A stretch of DNA of 64,000 nucleotides, taken from contig JAFFJZ010000003.1 of assembly GCA_018340375.1 (NCBI GenBank), forward strand, positions 49,941,006 through 50,005,005. The letters are read 5' to 3'. The translations under genes were made by a program, and so were the position numbers. A model generated the notes under the pieces. The model saw only the letters and a program-made list of their open reading frames with translations. It was not told where the DNA came from and searched no databases. This document shows, in pieces, positions 33,559 to 45,779 of the stretch (positions are counted from its first letter, which is position 1; each line of letters opens with the position of its first letter). Origin of the DNA: Gonatopus flavifemur (lineage: Eukaryota; Arthropoda; Insecta; Hymenoptera; Dryinidae).

Positions 33559-34382
33559 ATGTCACAACAAGATAAGAAAATCTGTAAAGGTTGTACTAAA
33601 CCTGTCTCTCATCCTGTGAGCTGTCATACGTGTAATATTCATTCGCATCCAGGATGTGTGCACTGATGTAATCATCCGTGGAGTGTGAGCAAACTCATCG
33701 ATTGTTCAGATGCTTCTTCACATCAAATTGATTCATCTTTGGCAGAAGACTCGTCTCTGCTGGTGAATATAAAGGAGCTCATCCATGAAGAATTTTCGAA
33801 ATTTCGTGATGAAATGGCTCGGGTTTACGAGGACAAAATAGTTTCTCTTAGTCAAACTATTCTTCCCCTCACTGCGAGATTGACTGAAGTTGAGAACAAA
33901 CTCGACGTTTCAAAACAAGACCGCGATTCTCGTGATCTTGAAACGATTATTCATGAAGTCAACGAGCGACAGAAGCGATCTCGCAATATTATTATTGTTG
34001 GAATTGATGAGACGCCGGACAATCAACAGCAAATGATGCAGCGAAGGTGAAAACACTCCTCCGAAATATTAATCCTTCCGTTCATGATAATATAAGGTTG
34101 CATAGAATCGGTAAAAAGGTTGCGAACAAACACAGACCTATTTGTGTTACTTTTCCATCATCTCAGGATGTTATAAATATCTTGAAACGTAAATCTAATC
34201 ACAATGGACCGTTGAAAATTTATCAAGATCGAACTGTTCAAGAAAGAAATTATTTAACCACGTTACGTGCGGAACTCAAGAATCTGATCGATGGTGGTGA
34301 TACCAACAAAACAATCAAGTATATAAATGGATTGCCAACGATTGTTGACACGCGTACTGTGCCCCAGAAAAAAAACCTATAA
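33559..34382 (+). pseudogene. LINE ORF1: PHD-like finger, coiled coil, RRM-like region
   Basis: ATG at 33559. The first 35 codons carry CKGC...CHTCNIHSHPGC, a PHD-like zinc finger found in ORF1 of CR1/jockey-type LINEs. A TGA at 33664 interrupts, and the frame continues. Residues about 45-150 look coiled-coil (ELIHEEFSKFRDEMARVYED), then RNIIIVGIDE starts an RRM-like fold. A frameshift near 34025-34047 moves the rest (NDNIRLHRIGKK-type region, HRPICVTFPS) to another frame, which stops at 34382. ORF1p binds element RNA. Two disabling changes make this copy non-functional. Confidence 0.8.
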
Positions 34383-34390
34383 CTCACCCT

Positions 34391-35200
34391 TTGATATACT
34401 ATCAGAATGTTCGTGGTCTTCGTACTAAACTTCAAGATTTGCAAATTTCACTTTCATCTCTTACTTCTACGTATGATGTCATTATCTTCTCTGAAACCTG
34501 GTTAACGGATAACATATCTGATGAAGAATTGTCCTTTCATGATTATGTCTTGTATCGGTTGGACAGGAGCAGGCGCGCCAGTGTTTTTTCTGGAGGAGGT
34601 GGTGTGCTGATTGCGGTCAAAAAGTATTTGAATAGTGCATTGGTTGATTTGCCGCCTACTAGCGTGGAACATATTCTTGTCAAGTTGCAGTTCAATTCGA
34701 AGTCTGTTTTTATTGGAGCAAGTTACTTCCCCCCTGCCTCATCATCATCTCTTTACCTTGAACATTGCGTTTCTCTGGCCGAGATACTGTGTCAGGATTA
34801 TGATTCTTCAATTTTCCTCTTCGGTGACTACAATCTTCCGCATGTGGTTTGGCGCAATGACGACTCTTCTCTAACGGCATCGTTTCGTCCTGGTGTGACA
34901 CTGAATGAAAGGTCTTCGGTGGAGATTTTGACTCAATATTTCAACTACTTTGGTTCATATCAAAAAAACAATATTTACAATGATTTCAATGATATGCTGG
35001 ACTTGATTTTTACCACCGATGAGTATGTTGAAACTATTAGTCCGGTTGATTACCTCCTACATTGTGATGCTTATCATTCCCCTATTGAAATTAGAGTGTA
35101 TTCTCTTTCATTGAGATCTTTGTCTTGTACCGACACGTACCGGTACAATTATAAATTGGCTGATTTTTTTTTCTATACGGCAGCATTTGAATCAAATTGA
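34391..35200 (+). pseudogene. LINE ORF2: apurinic-type endonuclease domain
   Basis: YYQNVRGLRTKL, IIFSETWL, GDYNLPHVVW and DAYHSPIEI follow the order of APE-type endonuclease motifs (N, E, D, then an H-containing SDH-like block). The domain nicks target DNA. No convincing ATG is present, and it nearly abuts ORF1. An extra T in the run at 35164-35172 shifts the frame before the RT domain. Confidence 0.85.
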
Positions 35201-37235
35201 TTGGGATTTGGAGTTGAAATGCATGGATGTAAATACTGCTATTAGTTTTTTGTATGATCAACTTTCTGTGGCTATTGAGTTGTACGTTCCGAAAACATTG
35301 ATCAAAAGATCTATTTATCCTCTTTGGTTTACTCCTGAGCTCAAAAAATTAATTAGAAGAAAGAAAGTTGCCCATTTGATTTACAAATCGTCTTATAGTC
35401 GCGGCGATTATTTAGCGTTCTCTTTTTTGCGTGCTCAATGTAAATCACAAGCTCGGGCTTGTTATTCGAATTACATTCGCCAAGTTGAGACTAATATTCA
35501 AAAGGATGTTAAATCTTTTTGGAATTTTGTTAACAGTAAGCGTTCATTTAATGACTTACCTAGTACTATCATGTTAAATAATGTAGTTGCTGACTCTGCA
35601 GCTGGAATGGCTAACCTTTTTGCTGATCACTTTTCATCGGTTTTTGCTTCACATAACTCGGTTAATGTTAACCATTCTAGACATGATATGTCATTTAACA
35701 TGCTTTCTGATTTGGCTATTACCATAGGAGAGATCTACCCTGTTCTTGATTCGTTAGATACGAGCAAGGGCCCAGGATTTGATGGCCTTCCGCCGTTGCT
35801 GTTCAAGTCTTGCAAATTTATTCTTTCTCGACCGCTTTGGATTATCTTTAACAAATCTCTTTCTTCCGGATGTTTCCCTGCTGAATTGAAAACGAGCCTG
35901 ATCTCTCCTATTTTCAAGCATGGTAATAAACTGGATGCTAAGAATTATAGACCTATAAGTATTTTAAATGTTATGTCTAAGATTTTTGAGCGCGTGGTTG
36001 TTGACAAGATTACTCCTTTGTTGTCTCCTCTTATCATCCCGGAACAACATGGTTTCATGTCAATGAGGTCTACTACTACGAATTTGGCTGCTTTCTGTAA
36101 TTACACCGCCATTGCGCTGGAGAATAACTCACAAGTTGATGTTATTTACACTGATTTCAGTAAAGCGTTTGATACTGTATCTCACAGCGTTCTTCTATCT
36201 AAGTTGAGTAGCTTTGGAATATCTGGTAATCTGAAACTTTGGTTCCAGAGTTACTTAACTGATCGGGTGCAGATAGTAAAAGTTCGGAAATGTTTTTCTG
36301 AACCGATTATACCTTCTTTGGGAGTGCCCCAGGGATCCCACCTTGGTCCACTTTTATTTTTGCTATTCATAAATGACATTGGGCAGGTTCTCAATGATTG
36401 TGATTTCCTGGTATTTGCTGATGATCTAAAAATCTTCAAGAACATAAAATGTCTTGCGGATGTTCATCACTTACAGTCAGTATTATCGAGATCAGATTCT
36501 TGGTGCACCCGTAATTCTCTGCATCTGAACTCAGAAAAATGCTGTGTAATGAGAATCTCGCGGTCAAGGAATCCTCTCATATTCTCCTACAAGATTGCAA
36601 ATGTTACATTGAATACTGTTAAATCTTATGTTGATCTTGGTGTAACTATGAATGATGAATTGGATTTTTCTGAGCATTCTGTGAAAGCTTGTGGTACTGC
36701 GCTGAGAAATCTCGGCTTCGTCAAAAGATTTTCTAGTGATTTCAAAGATGTTAGGTCATTAAAAGTACTATATTCCTCTTTAATTAGACCCCATCTTGAA
36801 TATGCGTCCCCTATCTGGTCTCCGTACTTGAAGAAGGATATTAGAATGATTGAGAGTGTGCAACACAAGTTTTTACGCTTTGCTGCTTTTAGAATAGGCT
36901 GCCCTTTGAGATATTCTGACCATGATTACTCCAGAATTCTTCACAGAATGAATATAACTACCCTCGAAGAGCGGAGACAAATGAATGATCTTCTATTTCT
37001 TTTTAAATTGATTAATGGTTTTCTTGATTGCGAGTCATTGCTGAGTAAAGTTAATTTTAACATCCCCGGTAGACCAGTTAGGAGAGCGGTTTTATTTAGA
37101 CCTGTACAATTTAAATCTAGATTTGGAAATTATGATCCGATTTCTCGCATTTGTGAATTAGCAAATAATTTCGATCGGTCGATGGAATTGTTTGGTGTTT
37201 CCTTGAATCGGTTTAAACTGTCGGTTAATGCATGA
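35187..37235 (+). pseudogene. LINE ORF2: reverse transcriptase and C-terminal domain
   Basis: About 680 open codons. Motifs in order: KNYRPISILNVMSKIFERVV, QHGFMSMRST, YTDFSKAFDTVSHSVLL, VPQGSHLGPLLFLLFINDI and the catalytic FADD in FLVFADDLKIF. Then comes LNSEKC, DLGVTMNDEL, and a jockey-type tail with LIRPHLEYASPIWSPYLKKD. Target-primed reverse transcription is the family role. The domain itself is intact from start to stop, and only the one-base shift upstream separates it from the endonuclease. Confidence 0.9.
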
Positions 37236-37335
37236 CCATATTGTAATTGTATTTTATGCGTCTTTGGACGCTGTCTTGTATTGACTCTGTATTTACTTTT
37301 TATATCAAAGGGTGCTAACCCGTAAAAAAAAAAAA

Positions 37336-39560
37336 CCAAGTGAAAAGCTGTGAAACTTATCCAGGCGCGGATACAGATAGTGATCACAATATATTGCTGA
37401 TGAAATGTTCTCTGAAATTCAAAGCTCTGAAGCAGAGAAGGAAAATGCAAACGAGATGGAATTTGAAGAATCTCGAACAAGAAAAAACACAGGAGGCATT
37501 CAAAGTGATGTTGGACGAAAAATTGGAGGATCGACAAGAGAAAGACTTGGAAATAGAGAGTAGATGGATAAATGTGAAGGGGAACATAGAACAATGTGCC
37601 GATGAAATTTTGAAGAACGATGGAGTAGAGCCTAAGAAACCATGGATAACGGAAAAAATTCTCGATTTAATTAATGAAAGGAGGAAATACAAGAATAAGA
37701 GTAGTGAACAAGACCAGCGGACATACAAGGCACTGAGGAATAAAATAATCAGAGAATCAAGGAAAGCAAAAGAACAATGGTTAGAGGGAAAATGTCAGGA
37801 TATAGAAGTGAGATTACATTTAGGGAAAATAGACGAGGCATATAGGATTGTTAAGAGTTTTTTTGGACAAATGAAATCTAAAAGCAGTAAGATTCAAAAT
37901 TCTCTAGGAAGACAATTGATAAGAACGGAGGAAAAAATAGAACAATGGATTGATCATTTGGAAGATCTGTATAAAGGAAGCGATAATATAGGATTCTTAG
38001 AGAGGGAGGAAGATGTCGATGAAGAAGAATTGGGAGATTCAATTTTGAGATCAGAATTCGACAGGGCTTTCAAAGAATTGAAAAATAATAAAGCGCCAGG
38101 AATAGATGGCATAAGTGCGGACCTTATCAAAGCCTCCAGTCAGAGAACTCGTGACGCACTGTTTGAATTGGTCAGAGATATGTACGAAATAGGCGAAGTA
38201 CCGAAAGATTTCCAGAAGAATAAAATTGTCGCCTTTCCAAAAAAAAACAAGGATCAGACAAATGCGAGAAGTACAGAACGATCAGTTTAACTTCACATGT
38301 CTCGAAAATACTGACAAGAATCATATATAGGAGAATACAGAATAAAATAAAGAGTGGATTAGCAGAAGATCAGTTTGGTTTTAGGAAAAATAGGGGAACG
38401 CGGGAAGCAATATTAGCACTCAGGACAGTAGTAGAGAAAAGTCTAGAGTTAAAACAGTCTGTGTATTTAGGTTTTGTAGATATACAAAAAGCATTCGATA
38501 ATGTTAATTGGGAGAAGATGTTGACGATTTTGAAAAAGGTAGGAATTAATTTCAAGGATAGGAGAATAATATATGAATTATATAAGAATCAAACCGCAAT
38601 AATAGAAATAGAGGGTCAAAAAGGAAAAGCACAAATTAGAAGAGGGGTGAGACAAGGATGCTCACTATCGCCATTGATTTTCAATTTGTATATAGAAGAA
38701 GCGATGAACGAAGTGAAGGAGCAAATGCAATTGAAATTACAGATCAAGGTGAAAATGTAAGCATGTTGAGATTTGCGGATGACATAGTTATATTAGCTAC
38801 GAGTGGTGCTGAGTTAGAAAATACTCTCAAAACTATGAAAAAAATATTACTAGATAAATATTGTATGAATATAAATAAGGACAAAACAAAATTCATGATT
38901 TGTACAACAGCTAAAACATCAAAAAGAACGAAAATCAAAATAGATGCAGAAACAATTCAGCAAGTCAAAGAATTTAGAAAGAATTAGAAATATCTAGGAA
39001 GGATTACCACAGAAAACGCTAAAAGCGAAAGAGATATAAGAGCAAGGATGGCACAAGGGAAACAGGCTTTCCACCAAAAGAAACAGTTACTATGTTCGAA
39101 GAATATTAGCTTAGCAGTAAGGAAGAAATTCTTGAAGAGTTACGTTTGGAGCACGTCATTGTATGGTTGCGAAACCTGGATAATTGGAAAAACAGACCAA
39201 CGAAGACTTGAAGCTTTTGAAATGTGGTGTTATACAAAGATGCTTAGAATAAAGTGGAGAGAAAGTAAGAAATGAAGAAGTACTTGAGAAGGTAAATGAA
39301 AAAAGAAGTCTTTTGAGACAGGTCGTGAAAAGAAGAAGTAATCTGATAGGGCACACCTTAAGGCATGGTAGCTTATTGAAAACAATATTGGAAGGAAAAA
39401 TGAATGATAAAACTCGAAGAGGTAGACCTAGATTAAGTTAAATGAAGCAAATTATACAAGATAAGGGTTGTCGTAGATATGCAGAAATTAAGCGGTTAGC
39501 GGATAATAGACAGGGTTGGAGGATTTCATCAAACCAGTCATAAGACTGATTACTCCATGA
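37336..39560 (+). pseudogene. RTE-like LINE, endonuclease end and reverse transcriptase (3' part)
   Basis: It resumes with VKSCETYPGADTDSDHN, the catalytic SDH end of the endonuclease. A long basic linker follows (to about 38040), then NKAPGIDGISADLIKAS, EDQFGFRKNRGTREAI, FVDIQKAFDNVNWEKML, RRGVRQGCSLSPLIFNLYIE and the catalytic FADD (RFADDIVILA). The C-terminal part has LYGCETWIIGKTDQRRLEAF and ends NRQGWRISSNQS. The 3' tail is TGATGATGATGATGATGA. Frameshifts near 38265 and 38740, a short duplication with a stop at 38985, and more stops after 39270 inactivate it. It was already old when the jockey/CR1-like LINE inserted, or has decayed since. Confidence 0.85.
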
Positions 39561-39659
39561 TGATGATGATGATGACTTGAATATCAACATATAAATGAGT
39601 GTTCGGAACTATACGAAGAGGAAGTTGAGTATGGTCTTCATGCCTATGGCTACTTGAGT

Positions 39660-40480
39660 CAGCTACTTGAGCTACTTGAGTCAGGATTTTTCAACATTTC
39701 CCGATAGTTTATAGTATAAGGGAGAAGTGATAGTATTGGCATCACGTTACGCCAAATTTTAAATGTGAGGGTGATGTGATTGAAATGTGATGAGGGGTAC
39801 ATCTGCGTATAAAACAATAGATTTCGACGGAAGGTACAGTTTTTCAAATTTTTTATACTCGTGGAACCTGTTGAGTCTTAATTTTTTTGACATTACCCGG
39901 AAGTCTGACAATGAGTCCAAATTTTTCCACATTTTTGGAGAGTTTGAAGTCTGATGAAGGATAGATAACAGTGCAATTAATTATCCCGGTCATTTAACTG
40001 GGTTTCCAGGAGCAGCAATTCCTGAAAAACGACGTTTTCGTGGAAAATCATTGATTTTATGATATTGCATACCCGTGGAACCTTCTCATCCTCAATTTTC
40101 TGACATTTCCCAATAGATTATACTGTAAAGGAAAAGTGATTGCAGTATCATCAATTCACGTGTTCATCGGATAGGTATTTGAGAGGTAGGTATGCGTGAA
40201 AACGATGGATTTCCAGGGAAATTACAGTTTTTCGTATTCTACTCACCCGGGGAACGTCCTTAGTCGGAATTTTTTGACATTTCTCGAAACTCTGAAGTCT
40301 GAAAAAGTGGTGACGACAATGGAATGAATTTATACGATCATCTCATTAGGATTTGAGGAGAAGGGACGTATGAAAAACGATGTTTTGGCGGAAAATCATA
40401 GTTATTATGATAATGAACACCTATGGAACCTCCACATCCTTAATTCCTTGACATTTTCTAATAGCTGACGGTGTGATTAC
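39660..40480 (+). repeat. Diverged ~185-bp tandem repeat, about 4-5 units
   Basis: The phrase GTGGAACCT..T.AGTC..AATTTTTTGACATTTCCC recurs near 39865, 40075, 40250 and 40428, with a weaker one at 39675. Between them GTGA...GTA.CATCA... is shared. Units are strongly diverged. Confidence 0.5.
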
Positions 40481-40489
40481 TGCAGTGAA

Positions 40490-41220
40490 GTTCTGATAAA
40501 TGTGATGGGATTGCAAACATTTTTTGCAGTGTATTTGTCTATTGTGAGACATGTTTATTTTCTCTGAAAATCCCAATAAATATGTGCTGAATGAGTTGAA
40601 GCAAATGTCGAAACATCGGGACATACATGATTTCATTATTTATTGAATAATCTTCATGAAATTTTTTTGTCATAAATGTCCTGGACAATTCACATTCTTG
40701 TCCTGGGATTCAGGAAAACGGATTCTCTACCCACCCTGGCAAACATATATGTTGCGTGCGATACCATGTATGCTGTATATTAAGGTGATGCTTATATGGC
40801 AAAACAAATTTTTTTTCCAATTCAATTCGGGCCACCTTTGGATTTTGTTCTACATGTTGAAAGACATGTGTTCAGCATTTTTTTCACAATTTTCAGAAAA
40901 TATTTAGCGGTCGCTACCAATGCTGTGAGTCTTAACGTCTGATGAAAGAACACTCAAAAAGAGGTTTTAACCCATTTAAAATGCAGATGCATAAAACTGG
41001 TTCTATAACAATACATCTATTGAACTAAGCCCTGAAAACTTTTGGAGAAAAATCACAGAGATCATAAAATTTTGTTTATTTATTGAAATCGGAATATTAT
41101 CAAGAGAATAGTATCACTTATTCATATAAATAAGACAAATGCAACTCCTTTACATCATCAAATAGACACATGTTCACACCATTAATTAATAACGTGGAAT
41201 TGAATATACTAATTGATCAA
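40490..41220. other. No gene recognised
   Basis: AT-rich, with only short frames. Confidence 0.4.
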
Positions 41221-41997
41221 ACAAACTATCAGAAAATTTCTGCATTAATTTTAATGTTTTTGCTGGAAGTTTTTTCAAGTACATGTATGAATGCAGTTTC
41301 ATCCAAACTTTACATCAAATTTATATAGACCATAGCATAATCTACGGTTTTTTCATGTTTTTGTACATTGAATGTAATGTAGAATGTTTATGAACCTGAA
41401 TTCCTGTACGTTATCGAAAAAGCTTCTAGATATTTCTGACAGTGCAAATTTAATGGAAAAGAATGAAAACTACGACCCTAATGGATTTCAGTACACTGAT
41501 TAAACATCGTGTCTTTCTGGTGTATTTGTGAAGTTTCCATATAATTCACACAAGAACTGCTCCAGAAGTTATTTTATTCGTTTTACACCTAGGGATGACT
41601 CTAAATATTCCTAGTTGGAGTACAGTTATACCGAATTAAAGTTTACAAAATTGGATATAACCATGTCCCAACTAGGCCTAATCTACGTGGAAATGGGCTC
41701 ACGAAAACTATGTATGCTGAAATAACTAAATGAGAAAAGAATCCATAAATCAGTCCTTTTAGCATACAGTAGAACCTTGATTGAGGCAACCGCATCGTTC
41801 TTCTCTCACTTCACCTGCGTCCTTTTGTTCTTGAGAAGATGACAAAGGACGGAACATCCTCAGTCGGGACTCTGCTGTATATGGTTTTTGTAAGCCCACT
41901 TCCACTCATAGATTACATTGTTAGAAATGTCTACATTAATTTTGATGTTTTTGCTGAAAGTTGTTATCTAGTGCGTGTATAAAATCAGTTTCATACA

Positions 41998-42375
41998 CTG
42001 TAAAAAATATCTATGGGAAACTTCACATGAATGTTCGGAAGTAATCAACACACACATGTCAGTGATGCCAGTATTCCCTAGAAAAATCTTCAGATTTTTT
42101 GGCATTGGTCATTTCTTTTCAAATTGTAAATATGATTGGCCGGTTGTACAAGAAATAACCAATCATCAGATGCTGAAGATTTTTCTAGGGAATACTGGCA
42201 ACGCTGACACATGTGTTGAGAATTTTCCGTATTTCATCGGAAATTTACTGGAAAATAATAGTAAAAATTCCATAAAGTTTGGAATTTTCAGTTTAATTTA
42301 TGGGAAATTTTATATGCATGTACCGGATATTTATTTCCTATCCCATGACCAAAAATTTCCGATTATTTTTTACAG
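41998..42375. mobile_element. MITE, CTGTAAAAAAT ends, flanked by TACA
   Basis: CTGTAAAAAATAT and ATTATTTTTTACAG are inverted. TACA occurs on both sides (41994-41997, 42376-42379). Removing it restores the outer repeat. Confidence 0.7.
42047..42218. mobile_element. Palindromic MITE nested in the preceding MITE
   Basis: ACATGTCAGTGATGCCAGTA and its near complement at 42190-42216, then a perfect TATTCCCTAGAAAAATCTTC arm. The middle (AATATGATTGGCCGGTTGTA) resembles 8935-8990. Confidence 0.8.
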
Positions 42376-42529
42376 TACACATGTTTTACATTGAATTCAA
42401 TGTGAACTATAGCATTATCTATAGTTGTTTCACATTTTTGTACATTAAATGTAATGTAGAATGTGTATGAACCTGAATGCATGTACTTTATTGGAAGAAA
42501 CTTCCAGATATTTCTGCAGGGTATGCGTA

Positions 42530-43155
42530 TTTGACACATGGTTATATCTGATTTTTTCCCATGGGTGAGAAGACACTGGAAGATATTGGTTTGAAAGATT
42601 CACCAATACATGTGTTTTCACGATGGAATACTAAAATCAATGACAGAAAAATACTTTTTTAATCGCGTGAGTCGCATGTATTTCAAACTTCCTCCCGCCT
42701 TATATATCCGATACTTTGGCTGGGTTTCCACCCTGTTCAAGGACATATGAAAAATATATCGTAAGAAAAAAATGTCTTCCGTACTGTCCCATTTTCCGGT
42801 ATATAACATATGTATCACTGATTTTTCACTTGATTTGCACTGATACCAAATTTATTTATTATAATCGAAAAACACGATGTAACATTTTCATCCGGGGGAT
42901 TTCATTTGACAATAACCCCCCCCCCCCCCAATTTTAGAAACGTCCCCTTTTTTTTATCTGCAAATTTTGTTCTCAAGTTCTTAATAATACTTCATTCATC
43001 TTCGGAATATCAGAATCTCGTATCTTTCATCGCAATTATGTTTACGAATCAGCACATCAGATAAAGTAACCAAAACAATTTGATGTATGGTTTTCATTTG
43101 GTACAACTCTTACAGAATTTTAAGGCTTAGTTTTTTAATTATGTTTGATCAGAGT
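42530..43155. other. No gene; C run at about 42907-42929
   Basis: AT-rich sequence with one homopolymer-like run of C. Confidence 0.4.
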
Positions 43156-44050
43156 CCCAGATAGCATTTCGAAGTATCTCCTAGGTTCGCATGCAATTTT
43201 CGTGCAGGAGCTTATCCAAGTGCGTCGTTTCGTGAGGGCATGTTATCTGAGGATGATAATTTGGATCATCACAATACGCTTCTAGTGTTGGAATGAGACA
43301 TTTAGTTTGGAATATGTACTAAGCAACACGAAAAGGAAGATTGGGTGTTTAAAAGAAATAAGCAGGTAACAGCCCGTGTGGAAAAAATGTCCAGGAATGG
43401 ATACAATTGTGGATGAATTATATACAAATCGTATACAAATTGTGTACAATTGTTACAGTTTTGAACATGTTTTCCCATAGGAACACTTTTCTTGTTTCAC
43501 ATCGTGGATAAATATTGTAAGAATATGATAATTTTTGTATTTTTGAAACTTTCAATTGCAATAATATCGAAGAATGAACATATATAACATGTGTTGAAAT
43601 ACATAACAAATTTTTTTTTTTTCATCGATGAAGAAGGCGCTTACTTTGTATTTCAAAGCACGGTAGCGACCCCTAAAAATTACTTTTAAATTCCCATAAA
43701 ATTCTAGATTGCATATAATAATATGTCTTAGAACAATATCAGGGGATGGTCCTTTATTTTTTTCAAATTTCGATTCTAAGCATCCCCCTACTATATATGT
43801 GTCATTGAACCTTCACCCACATATATGGGTCAAAAATGGATCATATATGACGTCCATTGAGCCAAATGAGCACAATCAGATATGAACTATATGGGAATTT
43901 TTCGCTTTTTTTTGCTAATTTTTCGCTATAATATTGAATTTTTCCTCTAATTCGGTACTCTACTCCGGTAGTTTTCGAGAAAATGAAGGTTGTGTCAGCG
44001 GAACAGTTCCGCTGGAACAACCATTGATATAAAGGGCAGGAAATGGTAAG
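43156..44050. other. Unassigned DNA; a solitary CCCAGATAGCAT end at 43156
   Basis: CCCAGATAGCATTTCG matches the end of the 19475 MITE, but I found no partner end. ATATATGGG repeats occur at 43795-43875. Confidence 0.35.
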
Positions 44051-44329
44051 AGGGATGCATAAGAATCATTCGCTTTTTATTTGCTCCAAGAATATGCTAG
44101 ATTAATCTCATTTAGACCCAAGCATAAGGGAATAACAAATATTCGTGAGAACAAAACAATACTTGAACATTGGGACAGAGCGGAATCATCACGGGAGAAG
44201 AGATTTCTTGGGGAGTTTGGCATTGTATATCATACGTGAGGCTAACATCTGGGCATTACTAAGCACATGGTGAACAACCATAGAGTGTAGAAAGGAATTG
44301 GGATTTGGAAGTATGAATGATGCTGGAAA

Positions 44330-45625
44330 TCCATACTTGTTTATTATTCACAGAATGTGAAATATTCGCTATTCTCTCGTCAAACTTTGGTTTTCTGGAA
44401 CCAAGTTGTTTTTCTTCCACACATGGGTGTCAGGATAGTTGCAAAACAAACCCCTACGACCAGGTGATAATGAGCACAAAAATCCAGAATAGATTAGAGC
44501 GGAGCAAAAAAATCAAATGTCTCGAAAAATGTTGAATATTCGCGATTTTTTCATCAAAATTTGTCTTTCGGAGCCCAGATTACGTTTTTGGTTTATATGA
44601 GGATTCAAATGGATATAGCCCACCTTCTTGAACACGGTGAGAACTAGCAAAAAAAATCCAGAATGCTTTAGAGCAGAACAAAAAAATCAAATGCCTGGAA
44701 AAATGTCAAATATTTGCGATTTTTTCATCAAAATTTGTTTTTCGGAACCCAGATTACATTTTTTGTTCATATAAGGATTCGAATGGATGTAGCACACCTT
44801 CTTCGACGCGATGAGAAACAGCAAAAAAATCTGGGATGGTTTGCAGCGGAGCAAAAAAATCAAATGTCTCGAAAAATGTTGAATATTCGCGATTTTTTCA
44901 TCAAAATTTGTCTTTCGGAGCCCAGATTACGTTTTTGGTTTATATGAGGATTCAAATGGATATAGCCCACCTTCTTGAACACGGTGAGAACTAGCAAAAA
45001 AAATCCAGAATGCTTTAGAGCAGAACAAAAAAATCAAATGCCTGGAAAAATGTCAAATATTTGCGATTTTTTCATCAAAATTTGTTTTTCGGAACCCAGA
45101 TTACATTTTTTGTTCATATAAGGATTCGAATGGATGTAGCACACCTTCTTCGACGCGATGAGAAACAGCAAAAAAATCTGGGATGGTTTGCAGCAGAGCA
45201 AAAAAATCGAATGTCTCTGGAAATGTCAAATATTCGTGATTGTTTCATCAAAATTTGTTTTTCGGAACCCAGATTACATTTTTGATTCATATAAGGATTC
45301 GAATGGATGTAGCACACCTTCTTGAACACGGTGAGAACTAGCAAAAAACCTGAATGTTTTAGAGCAGAGCAAAAAAATCAAATGTCTCGAAAAATGTCAA
45401 ATATTCGTGATTTTTTCATCAAACTGTGTTTTTCGGAGCCCAGATTACGTTTTTGGTTTATATAAGGATTCGAATGAATGGAGCTTCCTAAACTCGGTGA
45501 AGACTAGCAAGGAAATCCAGAATGCTTTCGAGCGGAGCAAAACAATCGAATATCTCAAAAATACTCAAATATTTGCGATTTTTCGATTTTTTTTGCTTCT
45601 CCGTTAGAGAAAAGCTTTGTGATCG
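44330..45625 (+). repeat. Satellite: ~173-bp monomers, 347-bp dimer unit
   Basis: Monomer starts (AAATCCAGAATGCTTTAGAG or AAATCTGGGATGGTTTGCAG) fall near 44483, 44655, 44828, 45002, 45175, 45345 and 45512, a period of 167-174 bp. Alternate monomers are more alike than neighbours, so the block repeats near-identically at 347 bp (44714 and 45061). A conserved core reads GATTTTTTCATCAAAATTTG. End monomers are the most diverged. The open frames here come from the repeat. Confidence 0.85.
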
Positions 45626-45779
45626 TTTCGAGGGATCGAAAATTTTGTTGTCCCCAAACTCAAAATCTCTTAGGCCGAAATGTTCCTCCAAACTCGGGGA
45701 AAATTCTTGGTTTCGTGTCTGTGTGTGTGTGTGGATTAATTTGCGAACGTGCATATTCTCCGTTCCACTTATCCCATTC

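Larger units (their letters stand above)
33167..37335 (+). mobile_element. Jockey/CR1-like LINE inserted in the RTE-like LINE
   Basis: About 4.2 kb with a 5' UTR (to 33558), ORF1, ORF2 (endonuclease then reverse transcriptase) and an A-rich tail at 37324-37335. The short flanks AACAAG and AACCAAG may be an imperfect target duplication. It looks full length and fairly recent, since only a few disabling changes are visible. Confidence 0.85.
41225..42525 (+). repeat. ~240-bp direct repeat, second copy split by a MITE
   Basis: 41225-41460 and 41920-42525 share TTAATTTTAATGTTTTTGCT, GTTTCAT, TTTGTACATT.AATGTAATGT and ATGAACCTGAAT..ATGTAC. The second copy is interrupted at 41998-42375. Between the copies, 41461-41919 holds nothing recognised. 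Confidence 0.6.

Noticed and set aside
44714..45285. Repeated frame MRFFHQNLFFGTQITFF
   Set aside because: It recurs at exactly the 347-bp satellite period and is lost in diverged units.
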